Below, one piece after another: positions 1 through 9,003 of a stretch of 39,900 nucleotides of DNA. The stretch is from contig CAZHRU010000016.1 of NCBI GenBank assembly GCA_964535015.1, positions 1 through 39,900 of the forward strand, written 5' to 3'. The notes beneath the pieces are model-generated. The model was not told the origin of the DNA. It saw only the letters and a program-made list of their open reading frames with translations, and did no database searches. Within the stretch, counting starts at the first letter, position 1. The number at the start of each line of letters is the position of its first letter. The stretch is from CAZDUS01 sp964535015. Lineage in GTDB: Bacteria; Verrucomicrobiota; Kiritimatiellia; CAIKKV01; CAITUY01. The translations under genes and the position numbers were made by a program.

Positions 1-176
1 AGACCTTCGGCCATGGGAACGTTTTGTCCTTGTCCACAGCCGGGCTTAATGGTTGGTCGGTAGACCCGCAAACCGAATTAAAGCTGGGGCCGTCATTTGG
101 AGATTGCAAGAAGCCAAGGAAAGACCTTCGGCCATGGGAACGTTTTGTCCTTGTCCACAGCCGGGCTTAATGGTTG
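1..176. repeat. 55-bp perfect direct repeat, 121-bp period, at window edge
   Basis: Bases 1-55 recur without mismatch at 122-176; the copies diverge immediately after (GTCGG versus TTCAA). The 66 bases between them (56-121) occur once here, so the arrangement reads as one full 121-bp unit plus the first 55 bases of a second. The left edge of the array lies outside the window, so the copy number is unknown. No open frame of known type covers it. Bases 177-327, up to the end of the first gene, hold nothing I recognise. Confidence 0.9.
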
Positions 177-327
177 TTCAAACTCTTTATGCCCAAACAG
201 GCACTGTTCCCCAGAGAAATCCCAGTTCCTCTTTCTCCTGCACTTTCTCCAGATGTGTTCAACAGGGACCGGCCCTGGCAGAAGTCACGCAGGCGCCCCA
301 CCCGCGGCACAGGACAGGTAATCACGC

Positions 328-1947
328 CTATTTCTTCACGCCCACACACCAGAGCGTGTCGTAACTGCGGACATAGAGGTGATCACCCGCGATCGTGAAC
401 GGACACGCATACGAAAACATCCACGTGTTCCACCCGTTCTGCTGAATGATTTGCTGTTTCTTCACGCCCTCAACCTGGGCATTCGCGAAAACACCCTCCC
501 CCACCTTGACTCCATCCAGGGAATACACCTCAAGCCTGGCCTGCTGGCCCGGTTTGCCTTCGCCCCCCCCGATCTCTTTCAGGCCATAGAAGTGATTGCC
601 CGCCAGTTGAAGCAGATGCCCGCAGGTTGGCAGCACCCTTTTCCCGGCCTTGCGGTCTGCACTGCCTGTCACCACCTTGCCGGTCAGCGCATCGACCGCA
701 AACCCGCCAGCATGGTACAACTTGCCCTCATGATACAGCAGCCCCACATGCGCCGCCCGTGACTTCCCGTCAATCCCCGCCCACAACACCTTGCCGATGC
801 ATTTTTCACCCTCAACAACGAACCTCACACAGGCCGGCGGCGGGAACTCCGTGTTGCCCTTGTTTGTCCACCCGCCATGCTCACCGCCCCCCGTGAAAAA
901 CACCACATCCCGCTCGTCACTCTTGACCAGCGCCGTGGCTCCGAAATCGCACCCCCCCTCAACCGTCAACGGCTGCCCATCGGGTAGCCGGAATGCCTTC
1001 TTATTGAAACATAGCAGAACGTCCGTCTTGCCGGCCGTGATGACCACGGGCGTCATCATCGTTTCATCGTCCACCGGATGGGACCACTTCAGTTCCCCCG
1101 TCTTCCGGTCAATCCCGCGCACCACAGCGGATACATCACTGATCAACAGATCGTTGTAGATTAAGGGAGACCGGCCATTGCGGCAATATTCGCCCACTTT
1201 TCCGGGCAGGTAGCGCATCCATAGTTTACCGCCGTCCTTGTCGAAGCAGAAGAATCCGCCAAACGCCGTGACGACATAGAGATGGGTTCCATCGGTTACC
1301 GGAGTCGGGAACGTCTGCCCGAAACACGACTGCCCCATCCCGCACCCATGCTGCCAGGTCGCCAGCGTCAATCCCGCTTTGGCCGCCACCTTGGCCTTGG
1401 CTTCATCGCACTTCGGTTTCAAACTCCGGAGTTGCCCGTAACCGCCCCCTTTCCACCCGCCGAATGTCCGGCCCAAAGCCGTAAACCTGGCCTTGGCCGC
1501 TTCCTTGCCAGCCTCGTCCGGGGCGTAGATCAATTCATTAAAGATCGTATAGTCGGTCCGGAAATCCGCCAGCACATCATGCCACGCCTTGACCGCCGAC
1601 TCCTGCTCCGCCGCACTCAACCCCGTGGCCGGGACATGGTTCAGATCCGCCCGCCACAACTCCTTGCCGGTCGCGGCATCCAGACACTGGAGCAGGGGAA
1701 AATCCTGCGTCTCGGGCCAACCTCCTTCGCTGATGACGAACACCCGGCCGGCCATCTCGACGGGTTGCGAGTGACCCCAATTGGGCATGGGCACTTTCCA
1801 CAGGATGTTTGACCCGGTTTTCTCATCGCAGGCCACCGGCGGATCAGCCGTGGGGAAAACACAGGTCCCATCACCACGATAACCCGCTATTCCCGCCTGG
1901 ACCGCAAACGCACATCCCATCACCACGATTAATCCAATGATTTTCAT
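328..1947 (-). CDS. Secreted PQQ-type beta-propeller repeat protein
   Basis: 539 aa. An N-terminal Sec signal (about residues 1-19, ending AVQAG) is followed by repeated propeller blades of the PQQ-binding-like class, for example ILWKVPMPNWGHSQPVEMAG, CLDAATGKELWRADL and CFDKDGGKLWMRYL. These hydrophobic-x-D-x-x-(T/G)-G-x-x-L-W motifs define the fold; cofactor ligands cannot be assigned by eye. The start has an AGGA box 8 nt upstream. It lies 10 bp behind the URO-D-like gene, so the two are probably co-transcribed with the GH43 gene further upstream. Such propellers are common secreted proteins in PVC bacteria, and their substrates are unknown. The role here is inferred only: extracytoplasmic protein accompanying carbohydrate catabolism. 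Confidence 0.85.
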   Translation of the reverse strand: MKIIGLIVVMGCAFAVQAGIAGYRGDGTCVFPTADPPVACDEKTGSNILWKVPMPNWGHSQPVEMAGRVFVISEGGWPETQDFPLLQCLDAATGKELWRADLNHVPATGLSAAEQESAVKAWHDVLADFRTDYTIFNELIYAPDEAGKEAAKARFTALGRTFGGWKGGGYGQLRSLKPKCDEAKAKVAAKAGLTLATWQHGCGMGQSCFGQTFPTPVTDGTHLYVVTAFGGFFCFDKDGGKLWMRYLPGKVGEYCRNGRSPLIYNDLLISDVSAVVRGIDRKTGELKWSHPVDDETMMTPVVITAGKTDVLLCFNKKAFRLPDGQPLTVEGGCDFGATALVKSDERDVVFFTGGGEHGGWTNKGNTEFPPPACVRFVVEGEKCIGKVLWAGIDGKSRAAHVGLLYHEGKLYHAGGFAVDALTGKVVTGSADRKAGKRVLPTCGHLLQLAGNHFYGLKEIGGGEGKPGQQARLEVYSLDGVKVGEGVFANAQVEGVKKQQIIQQNGWNTWMFSYACPFTIAGDHLYVRSYDTLWCVGVKK

Positions 1948-1957
1948 CGATCACGTC

Positions 1958-2923
1958 CTATTGGTATTTCCGCTCCTGGTACATCGTCGACAGTTTCTCA
2001 TACAACCGGTTTGAATGCTCCACCGAATCCGCCTGAAACCGGAGAATCAGTCCCCTGGGATCCAACCGGTCCACAACCCTCTGGATCTCGGCATCACTGA
2101 GGGGATGGTTCCACGACCCATACTGCACCGGCAGGCCGCACTCCTGCAGGGCCCTCACGGCGGCAATCCGGGTGTCCAGATCCGGGTTCCCGGGATCCGT
2201 GCCGAACTCGACGGCCAACCGCCCGCCCATCTCCGTCATGATCGGCAGGTTCTTCCACGCCGCTGAATGCGTATGGTAGAGCACCGAATCAAACCCCTGG
2301 GTCGCACGCCGACTGGCTGGCAAAACGAATTCGCGCGTCTGTTCCGGACCGATCAAGACCGTGACATCCTCCACAAACCGGGTTCCGTTCCCCGGCATCC
2401 AGATCCGGAAGACATCCGTCGTTCCGTCCGCCGGCCCCTTGGCGCGCAGCGTCGCCACCTCATCCCGCATGATCTCCGCCACGAAGTCCGCCACCTCGAG
2501 CGACAAGGCCTTGACCCCCTCGGGATCATCCGACATCTGCATCCGCAGGTTCTCCGTCCCGATAAGGGCCGCCACAATATCCAAAGGCCCGATATTGTTG
2601 GTGTGACCCGGAAGATAGGTCTCCCAACTCCAATGCTTCAGCATTTCCGCGCGCCGGACGACATACGCTTCCCAAAGGGGCTGACTCGGATCAAATCCCC
2701 TGAACTTCACCTCGGCGCACCGCTCCGCAACGGGCGTACTCCAGGAGGTATGACCGTCATAGTGGAACCCGGCACCCGCCAACGCGGGCAGGAAGGCCGG
2801 ACCGAAATCCACCCGTTGCACCACGAGCAGATCCTGAGCCACTTGGGCCAACGCCAGTCCATTCGCCCGCTTACGCTCGCCAATGCGACAGATCCTGTCA
2901 AACGGAAGACTGCTGCCAAACAT
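1958..2923 (-). CDS. Uroporphyrinogen decarboxylase-like (URO-D family) protein
   Basis: 321 aa. The sequence fits the URO-D/MtaA/CmuA superfamily, a TIM barrel used for porphyrin decarboxylation or corrinoid methyl transfer: an N-terminal alpha/beta region, GNGTRFVEDVTVLIGPEQ in the middle, HTHSAAWKNLP at about the sixth strand, and a C-terminal GLILRFQADSVEHSNRLYEKL helix. It is a little short at the N-terminus for the family, and there is no clear ribosome-binding site before the chosen ATG, so the start is uncertain. In Lentisphaerae-like genomes these proteins are abundant beside glycosidases, and few are true HemE. A haem biosynthesis role is unlikely given its place between GH43 and a secreted propeller. 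The substrate is unknown. Confidence 0.78.
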   Translation of the reverse strand: MFGSSLPFDRICRIGERKRANGLALAQVAQDLLVVQRVDFGPAFLPALAGAGFHYDGHTSWSTPVAERCAEVKFRGFDPSQPLWEAYVVRRAEMLKHWSWETYLPGHTNNIGPLDIVAALIGTENLRMQMSDDPEGVKALSLEVADFVAEIMRDEVATLRAKGPADGTTDVFRIWMPGNGTRFVEDVTVLIGPEQTREFVLPASRRATQGFDSVLYHTHSAAWKNLPIMTEMGGRLAVEFGTDPGNPDLDTRIAAVRALQECGLPVQYGSWNHPLSDAEIQRVVDRLDPRGLILRFQADSVEHSNRLYEKLSTMYQERKYQ

Positions 2924-2929
2924 CTATCC

Positions 2930-2967
2930 ATGATTAATTTGCGAAACTCCAAATGATCAATTTGCGA
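2930..2967. repeat. Tandem 15-bp direct repeat upstream of the URO-D-like gene
   Basis: ATGATTAATTTGCGA (2930-2944) and ATGATCAATTTGCGA (2953-2967) differ by one base and start 23 bp apart, about two helical turns. They occupy most of the 68-bp gap between the GH43 stop and the URO-D-like start. The spacing would suit a tandem-binding regulator, but the sites could also be a chance duplication. No promoter hexamers are evident beside them. Confidence 0.5.
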
Positions 2968-2991
2968 CAACAGCCGCACAACCTACCGTCC

Positions 2992-4524
2992 CTACGATAC
3001 GCCTGTGAAGCGAAGAATCTCAACGTCAGCATAACCGCCCGAACATCCGGTGCAGAAGACACCGACCTTGGCGCCGATCCACTTCCCCTTCTGCGCTTGA
3101 AACTCCCGTTGCAACCGCACGAACTCCCTGCCATTCAGCGAGTAACTGAACGTGCACAGTCCACCGTCGGAGACCTCCATACGGAGCACGGCGCGCGAGG
3201 AAACAAGCCTCTGGGCAAAGACATCCCGATCATTGACAATCTGCACGAGTTGGTAACCCGCGGGACTGCGACGGATGACGACGGCGGCGTGTTCCATCCC
3301 CATCATCACCAACCCGGCCTGTGTACCCTCTCTGGCGATCTCAACCGAAACTGCCGTATGAACAACAAAACGCCGCGCCGGCAGTTTCTGGAGCAGGAGA
3401 TTGGGCTGATGGAAAAGCCCCTCACGCAACGGTTGGGCAAAAAGACGCAAGACTCCCGGTCGCTGCGTGAGCGAATACCAGTCCTCCCGGTGATTGGCAT
3501 ACCATTGCCACTGCAGACCCAGCGTCGGCAAATCAAACTCGTCGCTGGTCTGCGGGACGGCAATTTCCTGGCGCGCCACATCCGGTTTGGGATGACGCAG
3601 AACCGGTTCGCCAATACCATTTTGATCGCGGTCGAGACCCATCATGGGCCAGTCGTCGCGCCAGGATACGGGCTGAAGGTGGACAATCCGCCCGCAGTAC
3701 CCCGCGTCCTGGAAGTGAACAAACCACCATTGACCGGCAGGCGTATCCACAAGCACGCCCTGATGCGGGCCATTGACTGGCGTCGAACCGGACTCGAGAA
3801 CAACCCTGTCCTCGTAGGGCCCCATAAGGGTCCTCGACCGCAGCGCCACCTGATAACCCTTCTCCACCCCGCCGGCCGGCGCCAACACGTAATACCAATC
3901 GTTCCGCTTGAGAAACTTGGGCCCCTCAATGGTCGGGTGCCGTGCGGGATCATCGACGATGATGCTGCCCGGACCGGTGAGTTTCCGACCGTCTGGCGAC
4001 ATCGGCCGGATGTGCAATTTGTCCGCCATTCCCGCACGGGATCGGGCATAGGCGTGGACAAGATAGGCACACCCGTCGTCGTCCCACAACGGACAGGGGT
4101 CAACCAACCCCTTGCCTTCCTGCACCAAATGCGGCGGGCTCCACGTCCCTGCCGGATCGGAGGCCGTGGCCATGTAAATCCCCTCGTCGGGCATGGGAAA
4201 GAAGATCCAGAACCGGCCCGCGTGATACCGGATCGCCGGCGCCCACACCCCACACCCCGGCTGAACCTGTTCGAACCGCGGGTGAGGCAGGTTCTTGACC
4301 GCGTGATTGACCAGGGTCCAGTTGACCAGATCGCGCGAGTGCAGCAGGGGCAACCCCGGGGTGCAGTTGAAACTCGACGCAGTGAGCCAGTAATCCGCTC
4401 CGACCCGAACGATGTCCGGATCGGAGTAGTCGGCGCAAAGGATGGGATTCCGATACGTCCCGTCGCCGGCGTCCGGAATCCACGGATAATCAATCACAGG
4501 ATACGGTTCGAGATTCGCTTTCAC
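2992..4524 (-). CDS. Glycoside hydrolase family 43 (beta-xylosidase/arabinosidase-like)
   Basis: 510 aa, GTG start with an AGGGA box. The N-terminal five-bladed propeller carries the family catalytic triad: general base Asp35 in ADYSDPDIVR, pKa-modulating Asp142 in LVDPCPLWDDDG, and general acid Glu200 in PTIEGPKFLK. After about residue 320 follows a beta-sandwich (DEFDLPTLGLQWQWYANH ... VGVFCTGCSGGYADVEI) like the concanavalin-type C-terminal domain of GH43 beta-xylosidases. There is no signal peptide, so it probably acts on imported oligosaccharides in the cytoplasm. It is first in a likely three-gene unit with the URO-D-like and propeller genes. The exact sugar (xylose or arabinose linkages) cannot be settled from motifs. 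Confidence 0.93.
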   Translation of the reverse strand: MKANLEPYPVIDYPWIPDAGDGTYRNPILCADYSDPDIVRVGADYWLTASSFNCTPGLPLLHSRDLVNWTLVNHAVKNLPHPRFEQVQPGCGVWAPAIRYHAGRFWIFFPMPDEGIYMATASDPAGTWSPPHLVQEGKGLVDPCPLWDDDGCAYLVHAYARSRAGMADKLHIRPMSPDGRKLTGPGSIIVDDPARHPTIEGPKFLKRNDWYYVLAPAGGVEKGYQVALRSRTLMGPYEDRVVLESGSTPVNGPHQGVLVDTPAGQWWFVHFQDAGYCGRIVHLQPVSWRDDWPMMGLDRDQNGIGEPVLRHPKPDVARQEIAVPQTSDEFDLPTLGLQWQWYANHREDWYSLTQRPGVLRLFAQPLREGLFHQPNLLLQKLPARRFVVHTAVSVEIAREGTQAGLVMMGMEHAAVVIRRSPAGYQLVQIVNDRDVFAQRLVSSRAVLRMEVSDGGLCTFSYSLNGREFVRLQREFQAQKGKWIGAKVGVFCTGCSGGYADVEILRFTGVS

Positions 4525-4604
4525 ACGGCGTCCCTGTATTCTTCGCTCTCAACGACGGGGACCAGACGCATGGATCGTCAGACTCGAGTCCCCCTGATGC
4601 TGCT

Positions 4605-4844
4605 TTAACGCCGGGGCGAAAACACAATCCGCTTCCCGTCAAACGCCACCGTCTGTCCGCCCACAATGGCCTTATCACCCTCCACCTTGACCTCAGGGAC
4701 AACTCCCTTTGCCAGCAGGGTCAACGTCACGGCCTGACCGCCCAGGGTTACCGTTTGACTCACCAGTTTGACATCGCCGGAGCCCCCGTTACCTTCACCG
4801 ATGCCAATCGTCGCCAACAACAATCCGGCTCCCGATGCGCCAGG
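4605..4844 (-). pseudogene. C-terminal relic of a heparinase II/III-like protein
   Basis: An open frame of about 80 codons, closed upstream by TAA at 4845-4847, with only a TTG as possible start. Its end aligns with the end of the heparinase-like protein at 21234-23540: VVPEVKVEGDKA and VGGQTVAFDGKRIVF here, against TAPEVKVEGEGLGA and VGHQTLRLDGEKIVL there. The match covers about the last 45 residues. No further homologous sequence is visible upstream, so this looks like the stump of a lost paralogue. A short real gene is less likely, as there is no signal peptide and no good start. The 4848-5136 spacer holds nothing I recognise. Confidence 0.7.
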
Positions 4845-5136
4845 TTATCCCGGCCGGGCAACAGCGCGGGACGGTTCCGGCGAACGGCCCGACGGCCCGC
4901 ACGTGACAGGAATGAGTTACTCAAGATCAATGTGTTTCCTTCCAAAGGACTTCAGAACTCAGCGTTACAACACCAAAAACATCCCCCGCTCAATTCCCCA
5001 GCAGATCGCAACACGGTACGCCATCGGCACCGTGTTATCTATATGAATCTTTTCAATTGATAGAGTTTGGCGCAGGCCTGTCATGGGTTAAACGGTGCGG
5101 CTGCAGTGATCTCGACGGGCATGATCTTCATGGGGC

Positions 5137-7089
5137 TCACAGCGACAACAGGAAGGCGGCCAGCGCCTGCCGTTCAGTCTCGCTCAGGTGGCTGGTGACG
5201 CCATGCCGGTCCTTGGTGTTCTGGGTTGTGAGCAAATCCATCACCGTTGCCGCCGAACCGTCGTGCAGGAAAGGAGCGGTGCGCCACAGTTCATAGCAGG
5301 TTGGGGTGTCGAAGTCCTCGCGGCGGTCCCGCTCGTGCCCGGTACCGACATCGTGCATCTTCAGGTCGGTCAGAAGCGGGCCGGGATGGCAGGTGGCGCA
5401 GCCGACCTTGGGATCGCGAAACAGGGCCAGGCCCTTCGCCGCCGCGGGCGAAAGGTCGCCGGCGATGGATCTGTGCCCTTGGGGTTTTTGGGCGACCGGA
5501 AGGCTTGGGTGGCAGGTGATGCAGGCCAGGGTCTTGCCCGGGGTGGGCAGGAGGTAGGGACTCGGTTCGATCGGAATGGAGCGGATGTAGGCCCGAACCT
5601 GCTCAAGTTGGGCTTCCTCGATGGTGCGGAACTGGATGACCATGAAGCCCTTCTTGGTCGCGACTTCCATGTTCTCGCGGATACCGGTGGCCATTGAGGG
5701 CGGGGTCCGATGGGCCAGAGTCATTGATTTGGTGTTCTTGGGGTTGCCCATGCCGTCATTGAGCAGATCCCAGTTCAGGCCGTCCGCCCGACCCTCAGGG
5801 TGACAGCTGGCGCAGGACATCCACTTCTGGAAGCATTGCCGGGCGTCGAAGAACAGGCGTTCACCCTCGCGCTCAGGGCTCGGAGCCGCCGACGGTCCCA
5901 GGGCGACGGGGGTCTTCACGGCCAGGGTGGCGGGATCCAGCAGCATAACCTCGCCACTGAAATACGAGGCCACCGCTAGGTCGCCATTGACCGAGCAGGC
6001 GAGGCCACGTGTGCCTTGGGCCGGCAACGTGATTCGCTTCATCAAGCCGGCGCCGGCCAGGGCAGCCAGGTCGTTGGACAGTTTGGCGGCCTTGGCCGGT
6101 GTCTTGGCCAGTTCGGCCCAGATCGAGCCGCCCTGGATGCGTTTCATGACCTCCGGCGGAGCCTTCCCGTCCAGCAGTTGATGGAGGCTTTTCAGATCGA
6201 GTTGGGCGAGTTCGCTGATACCGGCCAGCGAGATCCAGGCGGTGGCGCCATCGGCGCTCAGGGCGATCTCCCAGGGATCGGCCGCGCCTTCGGTGGCCAG
6301 ATCCAGGAGGACGGTGGCCTTGACGGTGCGGGCGGCCAGATCGATGACGCTCATACCGTGGGTCATCACCCAGCCTCGTTCGATCTGGGTGGTGGGCAGG
6401 GTAAAGCGACCGATGCTGTGGACGACGTAGGCGAATCGGCTGTCGGGGCTGATCGCGACGCCGTGCAGGTTGATCGACCCCGGTGGCAGCGGGAGGTCGG
6501 CGATCGTCTTCAGTCCAACGAGATCGATCAGGGTCACGGCCGCAGCCTGGCTGGGGGATCGCGCATCGCCCAAGGGGATGAGGTTACTGACCACGGCCAG
6601 AGTGCCATCGGGGCTGAGGGCCACGTCCCAAGGCCTGTAAACGCAGGGGATACGGGCTTTCTCCGCGCCGCTGGCGCGGTCGAAGATCACCAGGGTGTTG
6701 CCGCCGTTGTCGGTCACAGCCAGCAGATCGGCCCGGACCGCCACGCCGATCGGGTAGCGGGCCACCTTCAGGCGATTGACCACGGTACCGGCGGCGGGAT
6801 CAACCTCGGCCAGGGTGCCGGCTCCGCGTTCGGCCACGTACAGGCGCCGGCCATCCGGTGCCCAGTCCAGACCGGCCGGTTGACCCTTCAAGGCGATGGT
6901 TTTGGCCATTTTCCCATCCGTACCGATCAGCACCACGGCGGCGGCGGTGTAGTCGCTGACGGCCACCAGGCCGCCCTGGGGAGCCCAGGCCACGTCAAAG
7001 GGCGAATGGATTTCACCGGCCAGGACAAGGAACGGCAGGCAGAGGATCACGAAGAGGCTCATCGGTTGCGTTTTCATATTCATCTTCAT
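5137..7089 (-). CDS. Secreted YncE-like propeller with MauG/peroxidase-like cytochrome c tail
   Basis: 650 aa from the MKMNMK start, which lies 7 bp after the preceding gene; a longer frame to 7146 would overlap that gene by about 50 bp. A signal peptide (SLFVILCLPFLVLA) is followed by a YVTN/YncE-type propeller (about 30-400: VAWAPQGGLVAVSDY, LDWAPDGRRLYVAERG, VALSPDGTLAVVSN). The C-terminal part has three haem c motifs: CASCH 426-430, CITCH 523-527 and CATCH 564-568, with GTGHERDRREDFDTPTCYEL and TAPFLHDGSA as in di-haem cytochrome c peroxidase/MauG proteins. It probably performs periplasmic electron transfer or oxidation of an unknown partner. Last gene of the cluster starting at 12371. 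Confidence 0.88.
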   Translation of the reverse strand: MKMNMKTQPMSLFVILCLPFLVLAGEIHSPFDVAWAPQGGLVAVSDYTAAAVVLIGTDGKMAKTIALKGQPAGLDWAPDGRRLYVAERGAGTLAEVDPAAGTVVNRLKVARYPIGVAVRADLLAVTDNGGNTLVIFDRASGAEKARIPCVYRPWDVALSPDGTLAVVSNLIPLGDARSPSQAAAVTLIDLVGLKTIADLPLPPGSINLHGVAISPDSRFAYVVHSIGRFTLPTTQIERGWVMTHGMSVIDLAARTVKATVLLDLATEGAADPWEIALSADGATAWISLAGISELAQLDLKSLHQLLDGKAPPEVMKRIQGGSIWAELAKTPAKAAKLSNDLAALAGAGLMKRITLPAQGTRGLACSVNGDLAVASYFSGEVMLLDPATLAVKTPVALGPSAAPSPEREGERLFFDARQCFQKWMSCASCHPEGRADGLNWDLLNDGMGNPKNTKSMTLAHRTPPSMATGIRENMEVATKKGFMVIQFRTIEEAQLEQVRAYIRSIPIEPSPYLLPTPGKTLACITCHPSLPVAQKPQGHRSIAGDLSPAAAKGLALFRDPKVGCATCHPGPLLTDLKMHDVGTGHERDRREDFDTPTCYELWRTAPFLHDGSAATVMDLLTTQNTKDRHGVTSHLSETERQALAAFLLSL

Positions 7090-7096
7090 AGTGAGG

Positions 7097-8083
7097 TTAT
7101 GAGGGCCGCCAGGCGTCAAGTTCGAGTTCGAAGAGCAGGTCCTCACGGCAGATTACCGCCTGGGTGCAGAGCACCGGTAATGACACACCCCGTCGCCGGC
7201 AGCAGGCGCTCCATCGCAACAGATCCTCCTGGCGACGAAAGTAGGCGATGCCGCGCACCGCATCACACCATCCCATGGCGACCGAACTCAGGATGGTCTC
7301 GACCACCTCCAGGGTATGCTCGATCTGGGCCTCAAGATCGCCTCGATGGAGACTGGCGCCATCCGGTGCAATACTGGCGGTTCCCGAGATGCTCAGCAGC
7401 CGGCCGGCGGGATCGGTGATCTCCACCGCCCGGCTGAAGGAGGAACCGTAGGCCGGGGCAGCACACTGCATGGACGAGGCGACCTCGCGGATTCGCACCG
7501 CCCCATCTCGGGGCGCGATCGCCAGAAGATCAACGCACAGGGCGCTGCCATGGGTGTTGGCCAGGCCAACCCCGGTGCTGGCTGGCACCACGCGGTCGAA
7601 GACGCCGTGCCGACGAAAGGCCTCGGTACGGACCTGATTGAAACCCTCGTACCAGTCGAGGATGTCATGGTTGAAATACCAGGTTCTGACCACGTCACGC
7701 CAGGTCAGACCGGCAAGGCCTAGGGCCAATTCGATCTGCACAAACACATCCTGGGCCTGCTCAAGGCGGGAGGCCCCGGCATCGCGCGGGGTCAACCCGC
7801 CCAACCAGCACCAGCGGGCATGACGGTCATCCGCGAAGGATCCCAGGCAGCGACCGTCCACACGGATCAACTGCCTCGGCAGACCATCCACGATCAAGGT
7901 CTGGACGCCGCAGGGCACGGGTGGCATCAGTCCGGACACGGGCCAGTCGGACGACCGGAAAGGCGCCACACCGAAGCGGTCCTGACGAACCGCCTGGGAG
8001 ATGTCCGGGTCGGACGGCGTCAGGATCCACTGCTCGCGCCAGCCATCATGCTGGACGCAAGAACTGACTGAAGGCGCGGTCAT
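7097..8083 (-). CDS. Two-domain RidA/chorismatase-like protein
   Basis: 328 aa, no signal peptide, AGGAG box 8 nt before the ATG; overlaps the upstream gene by ATGA. It appears to contain two YjgF/RidA-type halves. The first, about residues 60-175, includes QAQDVFVQIELALGLAGLTW-like helix and strand order and ends PASTGVGLA. The second, about 185-325, has SSFSRAVEI, LLSISGTASI, QIEHTLEVVETILSSVAM and the C-terminal CREDLLFELELDA, matching the RidA signature of a conserved Arg and Glu at the subunit cleft. The tandem arrangement resembles FkbO/Hyg5-type chorismatases. Whether it cleaves chorismate, deaminates imines or does neither is unknown. Its place among secreted cytochromes is odd for a cytosolic enzyme. 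Confidence 0.72.
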   Translation of the reverse strand: MTAPSVSSCVQHDGWREQWILTPSDPDISQAVRQDRFGVAPFRSSDWPVSGLMPPVPCGVQTLIVDGLPRQLIRVDGRCLGSFADDRHARWCWLGGLTPRDAGASRLEQAQDVFVQIELALGLAGLTWRDVVRTWYFNHDILDWYEGFNQVRTEAFRRHGVFDRVVPASTGVGLANTHGSALCVDLLAIAPRDGAVRIREVASSMQCAAPAYGSSFSRAVEITDPAGRLLSISGTASIAPDGASLHRGDLEAQIEHTLEVVETILSSVAMGWCDAVRGIAYFRRQEDLLRWSACCRRRGVSLPVLCTQAVICREDLLFELELDAWRPS

Positions 8084-9003
8084 GGCGATTCACTCCTGAT
8101 GGGGGAAGGAGGCAGGACCTGAAAACCGGCCACACGGTTGGCTGGCTTGAGGCAGAGGCTCCAAGTCAGGGTTTTACGATCCGGGGCGATGCGGCCGATA
8201 CAGGGACCTTCACTCCCTCCGTGACCGCCCCAGTTGGCCACCAGCAGGGAACCATCCGGCAGGGCGCGCACGGAGGCGGCTAAACCGATGATGAATCCGG
8301 TCACATCCCGCTGCTTGATGCGCCACGTTTCGCGGCCTTCGGCATCGAAACGGATCACGCAGTGGTTGTCGCCGCCCGCGCCAAGAAACCCGCCATCAGG
8401 CAGTTCCTCCAGACCGTAGCGCACCTCGGGAAAGCGCCGGACCACCCCACCCTTGGCATCGATCTCGGCGCCTCCCTCCTTCGCCTGATCCATCAGGCCG
8501 ATCAGATAGGTGCCGCGCGAGGTCTTGCGGACCTGACGGGCACTGCCGTGCCGTCGACCCTTGGACAGGGCAGGATCACGGGTGACCACCTTGGTCAGTT
8601 CCTTCTGGGTGCTGCGTTCGATTTCCACAAACTCCAAATGGTCGTCATAACTGCGACAGATGAGGATTCGTCCGTCGGGCAGTGGCTGGCAGCCATTGCT
8701 TTCACTCCCCTTGGGTCCCGCCACTTCCCAGACCACCTTGGCCCCGCCGGGCGCGGCCGGATCGCGCTGCACCTCGCGCACGCTGCCAACCGTAGTGTAT
8801 AAGACATTGCCATCCTCAAGGAGCCAGGCGTCGATCTGCTGGCCGGTCGTGGCGATGCGCCACTCTTCACGGCCTTCGGCATCATAGACCGCCAGATAAC
8901 CCAAACCCCAGCCACAGACCAACAGGCGCGGACCGGTCGGGGGGGGTTCGCTTGCTCCCAGACTCAGGGCCAAACCCAGCTCGAACAGACACAGGCGGCT
9001 CAT
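8080..9003 (-). CDS. Secreted beta-propeller protein, function unknown
   Basis: 307 aa. A short hydrophobic N-terminus (LCLFELGLALSLGASEP) suggests export. The body is built of blades such as LAVYDAEGREEWRI, GNVLYTTVGSVREV, GCQPLPDGRILICRSYDDH, GLEELPDGGFLGAGGDN and VRALPDGSLLVANWGGHGG, typical of PQQ/arylsulfotransferase-like or NHL-type propellers. No CxxCH or obvious catalytic residues are present. ATGA overlaps with both neighbours (9000-9003 and 8080-8083) and an AGGA box 7 nt from the start indicate coupled translation with the large cytochrome protein and the RidA-like gene. The GNVL/DGS pattern recalls proteins that report or bind small ligands, but the ligand is unknown. Confidence 0.75.
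   Translation of the reverse strand: MSRLCLFELGLALSLGASEPPPTGPRLLVCGWGLGYLAVYDAEGREEWRIATTGQQIDAWLLEDGNVLYTTVGSVREVQRDPAAPGGAKVVWEVAGPKGSESNGCQPLPDGRILICRSYDDHLEFVEIERSTQKELTKVVTRDPALSKGRRHGSARQVRKTSRGTYLIGLMDQAKEGGAEIDAKGGVVRRFPEVRYGLEELPDGGFLGAGGDNHCVIRFDAEGRETWRIKQRDVTGFIIGLAASVRALPDGSLLVANWGGHGGSEGPCIGRIAPDRKTLTWSLCLKPANRVAGFQVLPPSPIRSESP

Noticed and set aside
1958..2923. True HemE (porphyrin synthesis) assignment for the URO-D-like gene
   Set aside because: Its setting with GH43 and a secreted propeller, and its divergence at the N-terminus, fit the many URO-D-like paralogues of these bacteria better.
2953..4608. 551-codon open frame on the plus strand
   Set aside because: Antisense of the GH43 gene, with low-complexity Arg/Pro sequence and no recognisable family.
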